DNA from: JBBRUG01 sp038247995
GTDB lineage: Bacteria > Chloroflexota > Chloroflexia > Chloroflexales > Chloroflexaceae
DNA length: 64,000 nt
Assembly: GCA_038247995.1 (NCBI GenBank)
Contig: JBBRUG010000001.1
Location: forward strand, 8,842-72,841
Direction: 5' to 3'
The translations under genes and the position numbers were made by a program. The notes beneath the pieces were generated by a model. It was given only the letters and a program-made list of their open reading frames with translations, was not told where the DNA came from and did not search any database. Below, piece after piece: positions 8,020-17,431 of this stretch (positions are counted from its first letter, which is position 1; each line of letters opens with the position of its first letter).

Positions 8020-9711
8020 TTAGCGAGCTACCATGGGCAGAGTCCAGCGGAACAGATTGGTGTGGTTGTGCTCCTGGCCCTGGTGCGGCGTTGCAAGGTA
8101 CGGGAAGGTTGTGCGGAAGGGTAGGTCGTTCCGATCAACACTGTCGGTCAGCACGCCGATCAGGTCGGGGTTGAAGTCGAACGTCTCATCGGTGGGCGCG
8201 AGCACGTTGAAGGCCGCCCCGGCCACGGCGAGCAGTTCGATCTCGACCACATCGTCGGCCAGGCGCCGCCCGTTAGGGAAGCCGCAGGCGTCGCCGCCGA
8301 GAATGCCCAGGCGGCTCGGCGTGGGTGCACAGATGTCGCCGCTCAGCGCAGTATTCAGGCGCAGCATCTCTGCGGGCGCAATGCCATCGCCCTTGGTTGG
8401 CTGGTTAACGACAGTGCCCACCGGCAGGGTCACCGGGCCATCGGCAGTGGTAATCGCGAATGGGCGGGTTAAGGTCATCCCGGTCAAGAAGATCTTGAAG
8501 ATGTCGATCCGGCCTGAACCGGGTGTATCCAGATCGACTGGGGTGTTGCAGTCGTCGTTGCTGTCGCGGGGCATTGGTACATCGTAGAGACCGCAGAGCA
8601 GCCGGCCAAGTTCGGGGTTCTCCACGCTGGTCTGCAACAGGTCACCGACCGCAGCAAGAGGTGCATCGGTGGCAGTGTAGAGCACCGCGTCGAGGTTCGG
8701 CGACAGGTTGTTGAAAGCGTCCTTGAGTTGGGTCGGGAGCACGGCCTCGTTGACCAAGGGCATGCCCAGGCGCGACACCTGGATATACGGGCTCTCCTCG
8801 TCGACGGTGTCGAGGCCTTCAGCGTCACCGGACAGAACATCGGTGATATTCGCCAGCACACGCACACTGCGCCGGCTTGCCGTTGTCCAGCCGCCAATCA
8901 CGGTCTCGTCTTCCGGTGCGCCGTCCAGCAAGCGCGCAACCGGCACTTCGAGCACCATGCTATAGACATTAAAGCCGCTCAGGCTGTCGATGCCCACCGT
9001 CGGGCCGCCTGGGTAGCCGATTGGTGTGTTCTGGCCGCGCAATGAAAGCAGGTCGAAGATTGAAGCCAGGTCAACCCAGAAGGGATCGTCGCGCGGGCCG
9101 GCGAAGGTGCGGATCGTGTCGCCGCTATCGCTGATCACGCCTGCCGCTACCGCCTCGTTTGCCAGCATCTCGTAGTTGGGGGTAGATTTGCTACCGATGT
9201 TCGGCGGCGGGACTGGAATACCGGTCTTCAGTACGCGCGTTGTGGGCGTGCCGTAATCGACGATCTCGGTGAGCGTGAAGTTCTGGCGCACATGCAGATT
9301 CGGGCTATTCAACGCGGTGATCGGCCCGGTGTTATAGAGAAAAGTAGGCGTCGTGCTGCGCACGGTTTCGAATTCGAACTGGTAGGTGATATTCGGCAGG
9401 CCGTCGCCAGTGGTGTCGATCTTGATCTCATACAGCACGTTGGGCGAGAAGCTATTGAAGTTCGGCGCGCCTTCAGGGGCCGAGAAGGGGATGTAGTTAG
9501 CGATCAGCACCACATTACCGGGCGTCGTCGGACTCATGAACATATAGAAGTCGGTTCCATCGGCGTCCGGATCAGAGGAGATTAGGGGCGCCTCGCGGTG
9601 GCTCGACGCATTAGTGGCCGTCGGTGCAAAGCCGACGAGCACCAATGCCAACAGGGCGAGCGGCGTGAGCAGCAGGCTCAGCCGGCGGCAGAGGCGGTGA
9701 AGTGACAACAT
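8020..9711 (-). CDS. Secreted DUF4331 family protein
   Basis: Exported protein of 563 residues belonging to the DUF4331 family, recognised from SSHREAPLISSDPDADGTDFYMF directly after the signal peptide. The signal sequence is RLSLLLTPLALLALVLVGFAPTATNA with a likely cut after A-x-A. The body is beta-rich with many Asp/Asn/Gly turns and four C-terminal region cysteines (LLCGLYDVP, DDCNTP, GDICAP, DACGFP) that may form disulfides. DUF4331 has no settled function. The start at 9711 follows AGGAGA; an upstream GTG/ATG extension lacks a site. It is probably the first gene of a minus-strand group with the TPR gene. Confidence 0.88.
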   Translation of the reverse strand: MLSLHRLCRRLSLLLTPLALLALVLVGFAPTATNASSHREAPLISSDPDADGTDFYMFMSPTTPGNVVLIANYIPFSAPEGAPNFNSFSPNVLYEIKIDTTGDGLPNITYQFEFETVRSTTPTFLYNTGPITALNSPNLHVRQNFTLTEIVDYGTPTTRVLKTGIPVPPPNIGSKSTPNYEMLANEAVAAGVISDSGDTIRTFAGPRDDPFWVDLASIFDLLSLRGQNTPIGYPGGPTVGIDSLSGFNVYSMVLEVPVARLLDGAPEDETVIGGWTTASRRSVRVLANITDVLSGDAEGLDTVDEESPYIQVSRLGMPLVNEAVLPTQLKDAFNNLSPNLDAVLYTATDAPLAAVGDLLQTSVENPELGRLLCGLYDVPMPRDSNDDCNTPVDLDTPGSGRIDIFKIFLTGMTLTRPFAITTADGPVTLPVGTVVNQPTKGDGIAPAEMLRLNTALSGDICAPTPSRLGILGGDACGFPNGRRLADDVVEIELLAVAGAAFNVLAPTDETFDFNPDLIGVLTDSVDRNDLPFRTTFPYLATPHQGQEHNHTNLFRWTLPMVAR

Positions 9712-9868
9712 ACTACGGTTCTCCTGTGCGGTTTTTCGTCGCACGAACGCGGGGCGTCGCCGGAAATGACGGCGCCGGAAGGTTGGATCGGTTAGAAGAT
9801 ACGGTTCGGCGAACAGAACGGTGTATGGTATGCTACGAGCTGCGTACCTCCTTTCGGGTGCGTGGGGT

Positions 9869-9903
9869 GCCGCAGGTGCAGACTGACAGGTTACGCCTGC
9901 GGC
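9869..9903 (-). terminator. Hairpin downstream of the NicO gene
   Basis: GCCGCAGGTG and CGCCTGCGGC pair over ten bases with one G-T wobble around a 15-base loop. It sits just after the stop of the NicO-type gene and before the DUF4331 gene on the minus strand. No T-run is present, so efficiency is uncertain. Confidence 0.45.
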
Positions 9904-9912
9904 GCCGATGCG

Positions 9913-11394
9913 TTATATTTGTAGCAGGCCGGCTTGCACCAGCGCCTGCAGAGTAATGCCCATTCCGGCAACGGTTACGACAGCCGCTCCAACGAGCGGC
10001 GCGACGCGCATCAGCCGCCCGCCCGATGGCAGCCGGGCGAATAGTCCGCGCGCCCGTACCATCACGATCCCGATCAGCGTCAGCACGCCGGCCAACCCCA
10101 GGCTAAAGGCGAGGACGAGTACTAACCCCAACCCGGCTTTCCCGAGCGCAATCGCGCCAAGCAACAAAACCAGCGCTGAGGGGCAGGGCAACAGCCCGCC
10201 CGATACGCCGAGCGCCAGCAGGCTGCCCCACGAGACGGCCGGCGGCGTGACGTGGCGATGCGCGCCCATGCCGTGACTATGCCAGGCGGCTGGATCGTCG
10301 AGCGTTGCGTGGCTGTGATCGGCTGCAACCTGCTGTGTGTGGAGCGCTTGCCAGCGTTGGCGCAGCAGCAGCACGCCGATCAAGAAGATCAAGCCGCCTG
10401 AGACTGCGCCGAGCCAGGGGTAAAGCTGTTCCGGCAACAGAAATTCAGCCACGAAGAGTGTAATCAGACCCAGCACGAAGACGCCGGCAGTGTGGGTTAC
10501 AGTGGTAATCAGACCAAGGAAGATCGCGTGGCGGATCGTGCCGCGCGCTCCTACCAGGTAGGCACCGACGATCGTTTTGCCATGGCCGGGAGTCAGTGCG
10601 TGCGCCGCACCGAGCCCCATTGCAGTCAGCAGAACGCCGAGGAGGGCTAGCGGGCCGTTGAGCGGCGTTTGCACCAGGCGGGCAAGCTGATCGGTGGCGC
10701 GCACCGGCGCTGCTTCGGCACGCTCCCCTGGCAGCGGGCCGGCACCGGGCGCAAAACGGAACTGCGCGCTGCGCTGGTCGCGCAACGGGAGCAATGGATC
10801 GGCGGGGTAGCTCCGCAACTCGGCGCTCGGGCTTGCGTTAGGTGCGTCGGTAGCGAGAATTTGCATTCCTGCGCCCGTCTGCACTACCACTTCGCGCCAA
10901 CCGGGGCGCTCGTCGGGGCTGCGATCGTGGAAAGTCGCCTGCCAGGGGCCGGCCGCAGTCGGCAGGGCGGCCACGAGATCGGCCTCGATGCGCAACGTCT
11001 CCAAGCCGCCCTCGCCAGGTTGGAACGTCATGCGCTGAGCGCTGAGCGCGAGCGCTGCGGCCTGGCCGTCAATGCGCAGATCAAGCTCAGTGTTGAGTGG
11101 TGCAAGGCGGCGGGTAAGGTAGGCTGTCTGCTCGGCGGCGCTCAGTTCCCCATTGCCGTCGGCGTCGATCTGTGGGCGCTCTTGCAGGGTCGGGATCTCG
11201 GCCATGTCGATGACGTAATGGATGCGGAGCCCACGGGCATCCGGGGTAATGCGTACGTAGCGATTCACCGAGAAATTGCCGAGTGGGTGCGCCGCAACCG
11301 GGTGCGGCGCACCAATCAGCGCGCTGATGATTGCCATAGCAAGGAACGTAACCCGCAACAGGCAGCGCCACAAGCCAGCAGGTGCGTAACGCAT
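9913..11394 (-). CDS. NicO/RcnA-type nickel/cobalt transporter with periplasmic N-terminal domain
   Basis: Membrane protein of 493 residues. A signal peptide ending VAAHPLGNFSVNRY leads into a soluble extracytoplasmic domain of about 200 residues with a calcium-like Asp loop (IDADGNGELSAAE). The C-terminal half is the NicO permease, with six or so membrane segments, the motif HALTPGHGKTIVGAYLVG and GLITTVTHTAGVF, and a His-rich cytosolic loop (ADHSHATLDD, WHSHGMGAHRH) suited to Ni/Co binding. The family includes exporters and importers, so direction is not certain. The adjacent Nik-type ABC importer and a shared upstream motif suggest a nickel regulon. The start at 11394 was chosen for the signal peptide; its ribosome site (GGGGAA) is weak. 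Confidence 0.85.
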   Translation of the reverse strand: MRYAPAGLWRCLLRVTFLAMAIISALIGAPHPVAAHPLGNFSVNRYVRITPDARGLRIHYVIDMAEIPTLQERPQIDADGNGELSAAEQTAYLTRRLAPLNTELDLRIDGQAAALALSAQRMTFQPGEGGLETLRIEADLVAALPTAAGPWQATFHDRSPDERPGWREVVVQTGAGMQILATDAPNASPSAELRSYPADPLLPLRDQRSAQFRFAPGAGPLPGERAEAAPVRATDQLARLVQTPLNGPLALLGVLLTAMGLGAAHALTPGHGKTIVGAYLVGARGTIRHAIFLGLITTVTHTAGVFVLGLITLFVAEFLLPEQLYPWLGAVSGGLIFLIGVLLLRQRWQALHTQQVAADHSHATLDDPAAWHSHGMGAHRHVTPPAVSWGSLLALGVSGGLLPCPSALVLLLGAIALGKAGLGLVLVLAFSLGLAGVLTLIGIVMVRARGLFARLPSGGRLMRVAPLVGAAVVTVAGMGITLQALVQAGLLQI

Positions 11395-11517
11395 CGTGTT
11401 TCCCCATGAACATTGGTTGGCAGACAATCAGTGCTGAACGGGCCAGGCGGTGGTGCAGGTGGTGAGTGAAATTGCTCCGTCACAAGTACTATGCGTTGTG
11501 CGGTGTCGATTCGGTTC

Positions 11518-11532
11518 TCTTTTGGTGCGGTT
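11518..11532 (-). promoter_or_regulatory. Candidate operator shared by the NicO gene and the nik-like operon
   Basis: TCTTTTGGTGCGGTT occurs here upstream of the NicO gene. Almost the same 15 bases, TCTTTTGGTGCAATT, occur at 12611-12625 in the divergent region between the Crp-like regulator and the ABC importer. The two sites differ at two positions. It may be a binding site for the neighbouring regulator; the site is not an obvious palindrome. Confidence 0.35.
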
Positions 11533-11556
11533 GCGCACACATTCAATTCATTGGCG

Positions 11557-12507
11557 CTAACCGGCCATCTGATGCAACGCGGGCACAACCGTAGGAATCC
11601 ACAAGCGTTCGCCCGCGCCATGCCCAATGCTGTCGATCTGCCCGGCCCTACGTAACTCGCCAAGCGCACGGGTAACCGTGCTCCGCGTTGCGCCGACGGC
11701 AGCAGCAAGCTGGCCATGCGTCAGCCGTAGATCCACCAGTGTACCGGGAGCATGCGGTACGCCGAAGCCCTCGGCGAGGAGTTGCACAATACCCAGGATG
11801 CGCCGGGCGATCTGCGGGTGCCCCTGTGCAGCCGCCCACACCTGCTGTTGGTTTATCTGCCGACGCAAGGCCGCGCCTATGGCGGGATCGCCGGCAGCCC
11901 CGACCCAAGCGCGCCATAACACTTGTCCGTCGGTGTGCGCGCAGATGCGCACAGCGTAACGCTGATGGTCGCCGCCACTAAGGATCGCGCCTGCACCCAA
12001 AAAGCCCAGCACTGTTTCGCTGCCGTCGCTATGGATCGCCGTCTGGATGATCTGACCGCGCTCGACAATGCCCACGAATGCAGGATCACAAAGAATCGGA
12101 TTGCCACGCTTGTAACGCCTGATCTGTGGTGAAGGCGCCGCGAGCGGTAACACCTGGTTAACTGATTGGCCCAGCGCACGCTGCACTGCGCGCAGCAGGC
12201 CATCCGGGGAGATTGTGCTCGGCAGCACGGCAAGCGCCCCATTATCATAGGCCGCTACGCTAAGCGCCGGGTCGTCGGTTTGATTCCAGGCCAGCCAGTG
12301 CGGTGCAAAATCCATATTTGGCGTCCGAAAGGGCAATACATCCAGCGCATGGGCGAGTGCCAGCACAACGAGGCACGGCTGATTTGTGCGCTCCAGCGCA
12401 CGGAACTGATCGCCCGGTGCCAGCGTGAGCAGATAGCCCTGACGATAGAGTGGCGTGAGAAACGCCGCGTTGGGCGGAGTCGGACCGGCAAACACAATAT
12501 GGCACAT
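11557..12507 (-). CDS. Crp/Fnr-family transcriptional regulator with extra N-terminal domain
   Basis: Regulator of 316 residues. About 120 N-terminal residues (from MCHIVFAGPTPPNAAFLTPL) look like a divergent receiver-like alpha/beta domain. A cyclic-nucleotide-binding-like beta barrel follows (GIVERGQIIQTAIHSDGSETVLGFLGAGAIL), then a winged helix (LTHGQLAAAVGATRSTVTRALGELRRAG). The ATG at 12507 lies nine bases after AAAGG, which favours it over the ATG at 12516. The gene is divergent from the ABC importer and followed by the NicO transporter, so it probably controls metal uptake. The effector is unknown. Confidence 0.82.
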   Translation of the reverse strand: MCHIVFAGPTPPNAAFLTPLYRQGYLLTLAPGDQFRALERTNQPCLVVLALAHALDVLPFRTPNMDFAPHWLAWNQTDDPALSVAAYDNGALAVLPSTISPDGLLRAVQRALGQSVNQVLPLAAPSPQIRRYKRGNPILCDPAFVGIVERGQIIQTAIHSDGSETVLGFLGAGAILSGGDHQRYAVRICAHTDGQVLWRAWVGAAGDPAIGAALRRQINQQQVWAAAQGHPQIARRILGIVQLLAEGFGVPHAPGTLVDLRLTHGQLAAAVGATRSTVTRALGELRRAGQIDSIGHGAGERLWIPTVVPALHQMAG

Positions 12508-12610
12508 CGCCCGCATCCTTTCGCGTGCAAACGCGCATTAAAACCAGTTCAACGCCCCTATGCATTGATGCGAGACGGAGTGGACTCTGGATCTTTTCCC
12601 GTCGGCTTCG

Positions 12611-12625
12611 TCTTTTGGTGCAATT
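12611..12625 (+). promoter_or_regulatory. Second copy of the candidate metal-regulon motif
   Basis: TCTTTTGGTGCAATT, the partner of the site at 11518-11532, lies in the 233-base gap between the divergent Crp-like regulator and the ABC substrate-binding protein gene. Its position allows control of either or both promoters. Confidence 0.35.
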
Positions 12626-12740
12626 CGCTACCAGACTCCAGTGCGCAAAATGACTGCACGCCCACAGCAAACCCAGGTATGCTACCGAGTGTCTCCCATG
12701 CTTGATGCTGGCTTTACTACTACTCCTGAAGGAGCGTGCC

Positions 12741-14345
12741 ATGATTCGCCGTCTGGGTTTCTTGGTTTGGGTGCTCGCGATCGCCCTGCTGGCCGCCTGT
12801 GCTGCTCCGCCAACGCCGCCGGCGCCGGCGGCGGCTGAAACTGAGCTTGTGCTGGCGCTCGGTGGCGAAAGCGCCGATGGCTACGATCCGACGCTTGGGT
12901 GGGGCCGCTATGGTTCGCCGCTCTTTCAGAGCACGCTGCTCCGCCGCGACGCAAACCTCCAGATTGTGAACGACCTGGCGACGAACTATGCGGTAAGCAG
13001 CGATGGCCTGACGTGGAGTGTTACCATCCGCGACGATGTGGTTTTCTCCGATGGCGAACCGCTGACGGCTGAGGATGTCGCGTATACCTTTAATCAGGCG
13101 GCGATCAGTGGCGGTCTCACCGATGTGACGCTGCTCGATCGCGCTGTAGCGACTGGCCCGTACAGCGTGGAACTACAGCTCAAGCAGCCGCAGAGTACCT
13201 TCGTGAACCGGTTGATTACGCTGGGGATTGTACCGCAGCATGCCCACAGCCCTGAATATGGGCGCCAGCCAATCGGTTCGGGGCCGTACCAACTCGTGGC
13301 TTGGGAGCCGGGCAAGCAGTTGATCGTCGAGGCGAACCCACGTTACTATGGTTCGCAGCCAGCCTTCCAGCGCCTCGTATTCCTCTTTGTCGATAACGAA
13401 GGTGATGGTGCGCTGATTGCCGCGCGGGCCGGCCAGGTAGACATTGCCAGCGTGCCGCAGTCGTTTGCGCAGCAGCCGATCCCTGGTATGCGTCTTGTCG
13501 CGGTGCCCAGCGTCGACAACCGCGGGATCATCTTTCCCTTTGTGCCCGACACAGGCGCCACAACGCCCGCCGGCAACCCGATTGGTAACAATGTTACTGC
13601 TGATCGGGCGATCCGCCAGGCGGTCAATTTTGCTCTGGATCGGGAGGCGTTGGTGCGGGGCGTGCTCGAAGGTTATGGCTCACCGGCCTTTGGCCCGGTT
13701 ACTGGCCTGGCCTGGGAAGAACCGGCGGCGGTCATCACCGACGCTAATCTGGAACAGGCGCAGCAGATCCTTACCGCCGGCGGTTGGGCGGACACAAATG
13801 GCGACGGCATAGTCGAGAGGGATGGTCAGCGCGCCGAGTTCACCCTGCTCTACCCGGCCAGCGACAATGTGCGCCAGGCCCTCGCCCTAAGCGCCGCCGA
13901 TATGGTGCGCCCCGCCGGCATTCAAATCAATGTCGCGGGGAAAAGCTGGGACGAGATTGAGACGCTTATGCACAGCAATGCCGTCCTTTTCGGTTGGGGC
14001 AGCCACGACCAGACCGAACTCTACAATCTCTATCACAGCTCATCGGCGGGTCAGGGTTTTTACAATACCGGATTTTATGCCAATACCGCGATCGATAGCG
14101 TGCTCGATCTGGCCATGGGCGCGCCGAGCGAACAAGAGGCGATCGTTTTCTGGCGGCAGGCGCAATGGGATGGGTCGCAGGGTTTCACCACGCAGGGCGA
14201 TGCCGCCTGGGCCTGGTTGGTGAACCTCTACCATACCTACTTTGTAACCGAATGTCTTGATCTGGGTCAGCCGCAGATTGAGCCGCATGGTCATGGCTGG
14301 CCGATCACCGCCGGCATTCTGGAATGGACCTGGACGTGTCAATGA
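12741..14345 (+). CDS. ABC transporter substrate-binding lipoprotein (SBP_bac_5; NikA/OppA type)
   Basis: Extracytoplasmic binding protein of 534 residues for a peptide/nickel-type ABC importer. The lipobox LLAACAAPP places the lipidated Cys at residue 20. Family-5 features follow: YDPTLGWGRYGSPLFQSTLL near the N-terminus, VTIRDDVVFSDGEPLTAEDV, and RAIRQAVNFALDREALV. The start is fixed by GAAGGAG. The permease ATG overlaps its stop. The NicO gene and the regulator next door favour nickel, perhaps as a metallophore complex, but family-5 proteins also carry oligopeptides and the ligand cannot be read from sequence. Confidence 0.9.
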   Translation: MIRRLGFLVWVLAIALLAACAAPPTPPAPAAAETELVLALGGESADGYDPTLGWGRYGSPLFQSTLLRRDANLQIVNDLATNYAVSSDGLTWSVTIRDDVVFSDGEPLTAEDVAYTFNQAAISGGLTDVTLLDRAVATGPYSVELQLKQPQSTFVNRLITLGIVPQHAHSPEYGRQPIGSGPYQLVAWEPGKQLIVEANPRYYGSQPAFQRLVFLFVDNEGDGALIAARAGQVDIASVPQSFAQQPIPGMRLVAVPSVDNRGIIFPFVPDTGATTPAGNPIGNNVTADRAIRQAVNFALDREALVRGVLEGYGSPAFGPVTGLAWEEPAAVITDANLEQAQQILTAGGWADTNGDGIVERDGQRAEFTLLYPASDNVRQALALSAADMVRPAGIQINVAGKSWDEIETLMHSNAVLFGWGSHDQTELYNLYHSSSAGQGFYNTGFYANTAIDSVLDLAMGAPSEQEAIVFWRQAQWDGSQGFTTQGDAAWAWLVNLYHTYFVTECLDLGQPQIEPHGHGWPITAGILEWTWTCQ

Positions 14346-15334
14346 TCCCAGGACGAATAATGCACTGGGTGGGCTTCCTTACGCGCAAAAGCCTGCGTCT
14401 GCTGACGCTGCTTGCTGCCGTAGCTGGGTTTAGCTTCACGCTAATCAGTCTCTCGCCGATCGACCCGGTTGATGCCTATGTCGGCGCCGATATGTTGCTG
14501 ATTAGCGCCGAGCAGCGCGGCCTGATCGCCGCGCGCTGGGGCCTCGATCAGCCGATGCATGTCCGTTTTGGGCAGTGGTTGGAGCAAATAGTTCAGGGCA
14601 ACCTCGGGGTTTCGCTGATCTTCAACCAGCCGGTCGCGACGGTGATTGGCGAACGCTTTCTCGCCTCGCTCGGACTGATGGCGTTGGCCTGGATCCTATC
14701 GGGCGTGTTCGGCTTTGCCCTTGGCGTTGTCGCTGGCGCACGGCCCGGTTCGTTGCTCGATCAGGTGGTGCGCTTTTATGCGTACACCTTCGCCTCTAGC
14801 CCGACGTTCTGGTTGGCCTTGCTGTTGTTGTTATTCTTTTCCGTGCAGCTACGCTGGACGCCGATCTGTTGCGCCACGCCGCCTGGCGTGCTGGCCGGCG
14901 ACACAACGCTTGGGCAGCGCCTGCACCACATTATCCTTCCCGCCGCAACGCTGAGCATTGTCGGTGTGGCGAACATGGCCTTGCATACGCGCCAGAAGCT
15001 GATCGACGTGCTGCACAGCGAATATGCGCTCTTTGCGCGCGCCCAGGGCGAAACAACCTGGGGGTTGGTGCGTCACCATGGGCTGCGGAATGTCGCGCTG
15101 CCGGCGATCACGCTTCAGGGCGCATCGCTCAGCGAACTGTTCGGCGGCGCCATCCTGGTCGAGCAAGTCTTCGCATATCCCGGCCTCGGCGCTGCAACGG
15201 TCGCGGCGGCCCTCCGCAGCGATGTGCCGCTGCTGCTGGGGATCGTCTTCTTTAGCGCGATCTTTGTGTTTGTCGGCAACACCCTGGCTGATCTGGCGTA
15301 TCAACTGATTGACCCGCGCATTCGGATGGGCTGA
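14342..15334 (+). CDS. ABC transporter permease (NikB/OppB type)
   Basis: Inner-membrane permease of 330 residues with about six membrane segments. The BPD_transp_1 domain shows the EAA-type cytoplasmic loop (LFARAQGETTWGLVRHHGLRNVALPAI). The C-terminus PGLGAATVAAALRSDVPLL is typical of OppB/NikB/DppB. The ATG overlaps the binding-protein stop by four bases (ATGA), indicating translational coupling. It would pair with the second permease at 15425-16303. Confidence 0.92.
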   Translation: MIPGRIMHWVGFLTRKSLRLLTLLAAVAGFSFTLISLSPIDPVDAYVGADMLLISAEQRGLIAARWGLDQPMHVRFGQWLEQIVQGNLGVSLIFNQPVATVIGERFLASLGLMALAWILSGVFGFALGVVAGARPGSLLDQVVRFYAYTFASSPTFWLALLLLLFFSVQLRWTPICCATPPGVLAGDTTLGQRLHHIILPAATLSIVGVANMALHTRQKLIDVLHSEYALFARAQGETTWGLVRHHGLRNVALPAITLQGASLSELFGGAILVEQVFAYPGLGAATVAAALRSDVPLLLGIVFFSAIFVFVGNTLADLAYQLIDPRIRMG

Positions 15335-15424
15335 GCCTGTGCGCAGAAGAGCGCGGCAGCAGGATCAGCAGATGACGCCGCTGATTAGCAAGTGGCATTA
15401 AGGCCATAAGGAGACAATTACGCC

Positions 15425-16303
15425 ATGAGTAGTCTGAGTGAAGCGACACCAGCAGTTCAGCCGGGGCGGCGGCTCCCGCGCCTTGGGCTTAATCGTCGCC
15501 AGCGCACGCTGATCACCATTGGGGCCTGGATCGTCTTTCTTGGCGTCATTCTGCTTGGGAGTCGGCTGATTGGCGAGGCGGGCCTGAGCACGAACCTTGC
15601 TAACCGCAACCAGTCGCCCAGCTTCGCGCACCCCTTCGGCACCGATTGGCTGGGGCGCGATATGTTCACGCGTACCTTGCACGGCCTGAGCCTAAGCCTC
15701 GTTGTTGGTCTGATCGCCGCCGGGGTGAGCGCGGTGCTCGGTACATTCATTGGGCTGCTCGCGGCGACGTTTGGCGGAGTGATGGACGCGATCATTACCT
15801 GGATCATCGATGTCTTCTTTAGCCTGCCGCACCTCGTTTTGCTGATTATGATCGCGTTCGCTGTCGGCGGCGGCACCACCGGCGTCATTATCGCTGTCGC
15901 ACTGACCCACTGGACGAGCCTGGCGCGGATTATGCGTGCCGAAGTGCTGCAACTAAAGAGCGCCCACTATGTTCAACTTGCGGCGCAATTGGGGCGTTCG
16001 CCCTTCTGGATCGCGCGCAAGCACATGTTGCCGCACCTCATTCCCCAGTTGATTGTGGGGCTGATCTTGCTCTTTCCGCACGCTATTCTGCACGAGGCGG
16101 CGCTCAGCTTTATCGGGATTGGGATCGACCCCCATCTTCCGGCGATCGGGATTATTCTTGCCGAAGCGATGCGCTACCTGGTTACCGGCGCATGGTGGTT
16201 GGCGCTTTTTCCTGGCCTGGCGCTGCTGCTTACTGTAAAAAGTTTTGATACGCTTGGTGAACAGATCCGGAGCCTGATCGACCCCAAAACCGGTCAGGGG
16301 TAA
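15425..16303 (+). CDS. ABC transporter permease (NikC/OppC type)
   Basis: Second permease of the importer, 292 residues. It has the OppC/NikC layout: a cytoplasmic N-terminus, TM1 (TIGAWIVFLGVILLGSRLI), the extracellular HPFGTDWLGRDMFTRTLHG motif, then five more membrane segments with the EAA loop (VQLAAQLGRSPFWIARKHMLPHL). A ribosome site (AAGGAG) precedes the ATG. A 90-base gap separates it from the NikB-type gene. Confidence 0.92.
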   Translation: MSSLSEATPAVQPGRRLPRLGLNRRQRTLITIGAWIVFLGVILLGSRLIGEAGLSTNLANRNQSPSFAHPFGTDWLGRDMFTRTLHGLSLSLVVGLIAAGVSAVLGTFIGLLAATFGGVMDAIITWIIDVFFSLPHLVLLIMIAFAVGGGTTGVIIAVALTHWTSLARIMRAEVLQLKSAHYVQLAAQLGRSPFWIARKHMLPHLIPQLIVGLILLFPHAILHEAALSFIGIGIDPHLPAIGIILAEAMRYLVTGAWWLALFPGLALLLTVKSFDTLGEQIRSLIDPKTGQG

Positions 16304-16498
16304 TGACAGCCGGATCGTTGGATCGTTGACAGAACGAGCCACCCATTACAGTGCATCAGCCGGCTCAAGCGTGCTGCTTACAGCATTGCTCAGATCGATT
16401 GAGCCTGCATAACCAGGCGCGAGCGCAGCGCGCTACCCGGTTCAGTGGCCTCTGCGGCTCAGTCATTCTGCTCAGTGCTCTAGTGCTTTAGGAACGCA

Positions 16499-17431
16499 AT
16501 GCTTCTTCATGTAAACGGCCTGAATATCAGCTTCACGATCTATGCGGCCGGGTTGCATCAGCGGCGGCTGACCGTGATCACCGACCTTGATGTCACAGTG
16601 CGCGCGGGCGAGCTAGTAGCCATAGTCGGCGCCAGCGGTTCGGGTAAGAGCCTGCTCGCCCACGCAATTCTGGGTATTCTACCGCGCAATGCTGAACAAG
16701 GCGGTACCATCGCCTATCAGGGCGAACTGCTTACACCGCAACGCAAAGCCGAATTGCGTGGGCGCCAGATCGCCCTGATCCCGCAAACAGTCAGCGCGCT
16801 CGATCCCCTCATGCGGGTTGGGGCGCAGGTGCGCCGCGCTGCCGAACGCGGCGGCATTGCCCGTGATCGTGCGCAGGCTGTTGTTGACCAAACCTTCGAG
16901 CGCTACGACCTTGCCCCCGAGGTGCAGCAGCGCTACCCGTTTCAGATCTCGGGAGGCATGGCCCGACGGGTGTTGGTCAGCACTGCCGTGGTTGGCCAGG
17001 CTGAACTACTGATTGCCGATGAACCAACGCCCGGTTTGCATCCGGAAGCCGTAACGGAAACGCTCAACCACCTGCGCGAACTGGCCGATCAGGGCAAAGG
17101 CGTGCTGATGATCACCCACGATATTATGGCGGCCCTGCGCATCGCCGATCGGGTGGCAGTATTTTACGCCGGTACAACCGTCGAGGTTGCGCAGGCCGCC
17201 GACTTCAGCGCCGCTGGCGCGCAACTGCGTCACCCATACACCCAGGCGCTCTGGCGCGCCTTGCCGCAGAATGGTTTTGTGCCGCTGGCCGACGCACAAC
17301 CGGCCCCTGATGCGCTGCCGCAGGGCTGTTTATTCGCCGCCAGTTGCCCGCACGTAACGGCTGCCTGTCAGGCCGAGCGACCTGCCGCACGCACAGTGCG
17401 CGCGGGGTTGGTGAGGTGTATCCATGCTTGA
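16499..17431 (+). CDS. ABC transporter ATPase (NikD/OppD type)
   Basis: ATP-binding subunit of 310 residues: Walker A GASGSGKS, Q-loop region LIPQTVSALDP, a slightly unusual signature ISGGMARRV, Walker B LLIADEPTPGLH and the H-loop ITHDIM. The C-terminus has the Cys pattern GCLFAASCPHVTAACQ, typical of the oligopeptide/dipeptide C-terminal region (oligo_HPY). It is separated from the permease by about 195 bases without a gene and overlaps the next ATPase gene by eight bases. Confidence 0.92.
   Translation: MLLHVNGLNISFTIYAAGLHQRRLTVITDLDVTVRAGELVAIVGASGSGKSLLAHAILGILPRNAEQGGTIAYQGELLTPQRKAELRGRQIALIPQTVSALDPLMRVGAQVRRAAERGGIARDRAQAVVDQTFERYDLAPEVQQRYPFQISGGMARRVLVSTAVVGQAELLIADEPTPGLHPEAVTETLNHLRELADQGKGVLMITHDIMAALRIADRVAVFYAGTTVEVAQAADFSAAGAQLRHPYTQALWRALPQNGFVPLADAQPAPDALPQGCLFAASCPHVTAACQAERPAARTVRAGLVRCIHA

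Noticed and set aside
15953..16342. Long antisense frames opposite the permease and kinase genes
   Set aside because: These are open because of the GC-rich third positions of the sense genes. The sense strands carry complete domain motifs and start signals.
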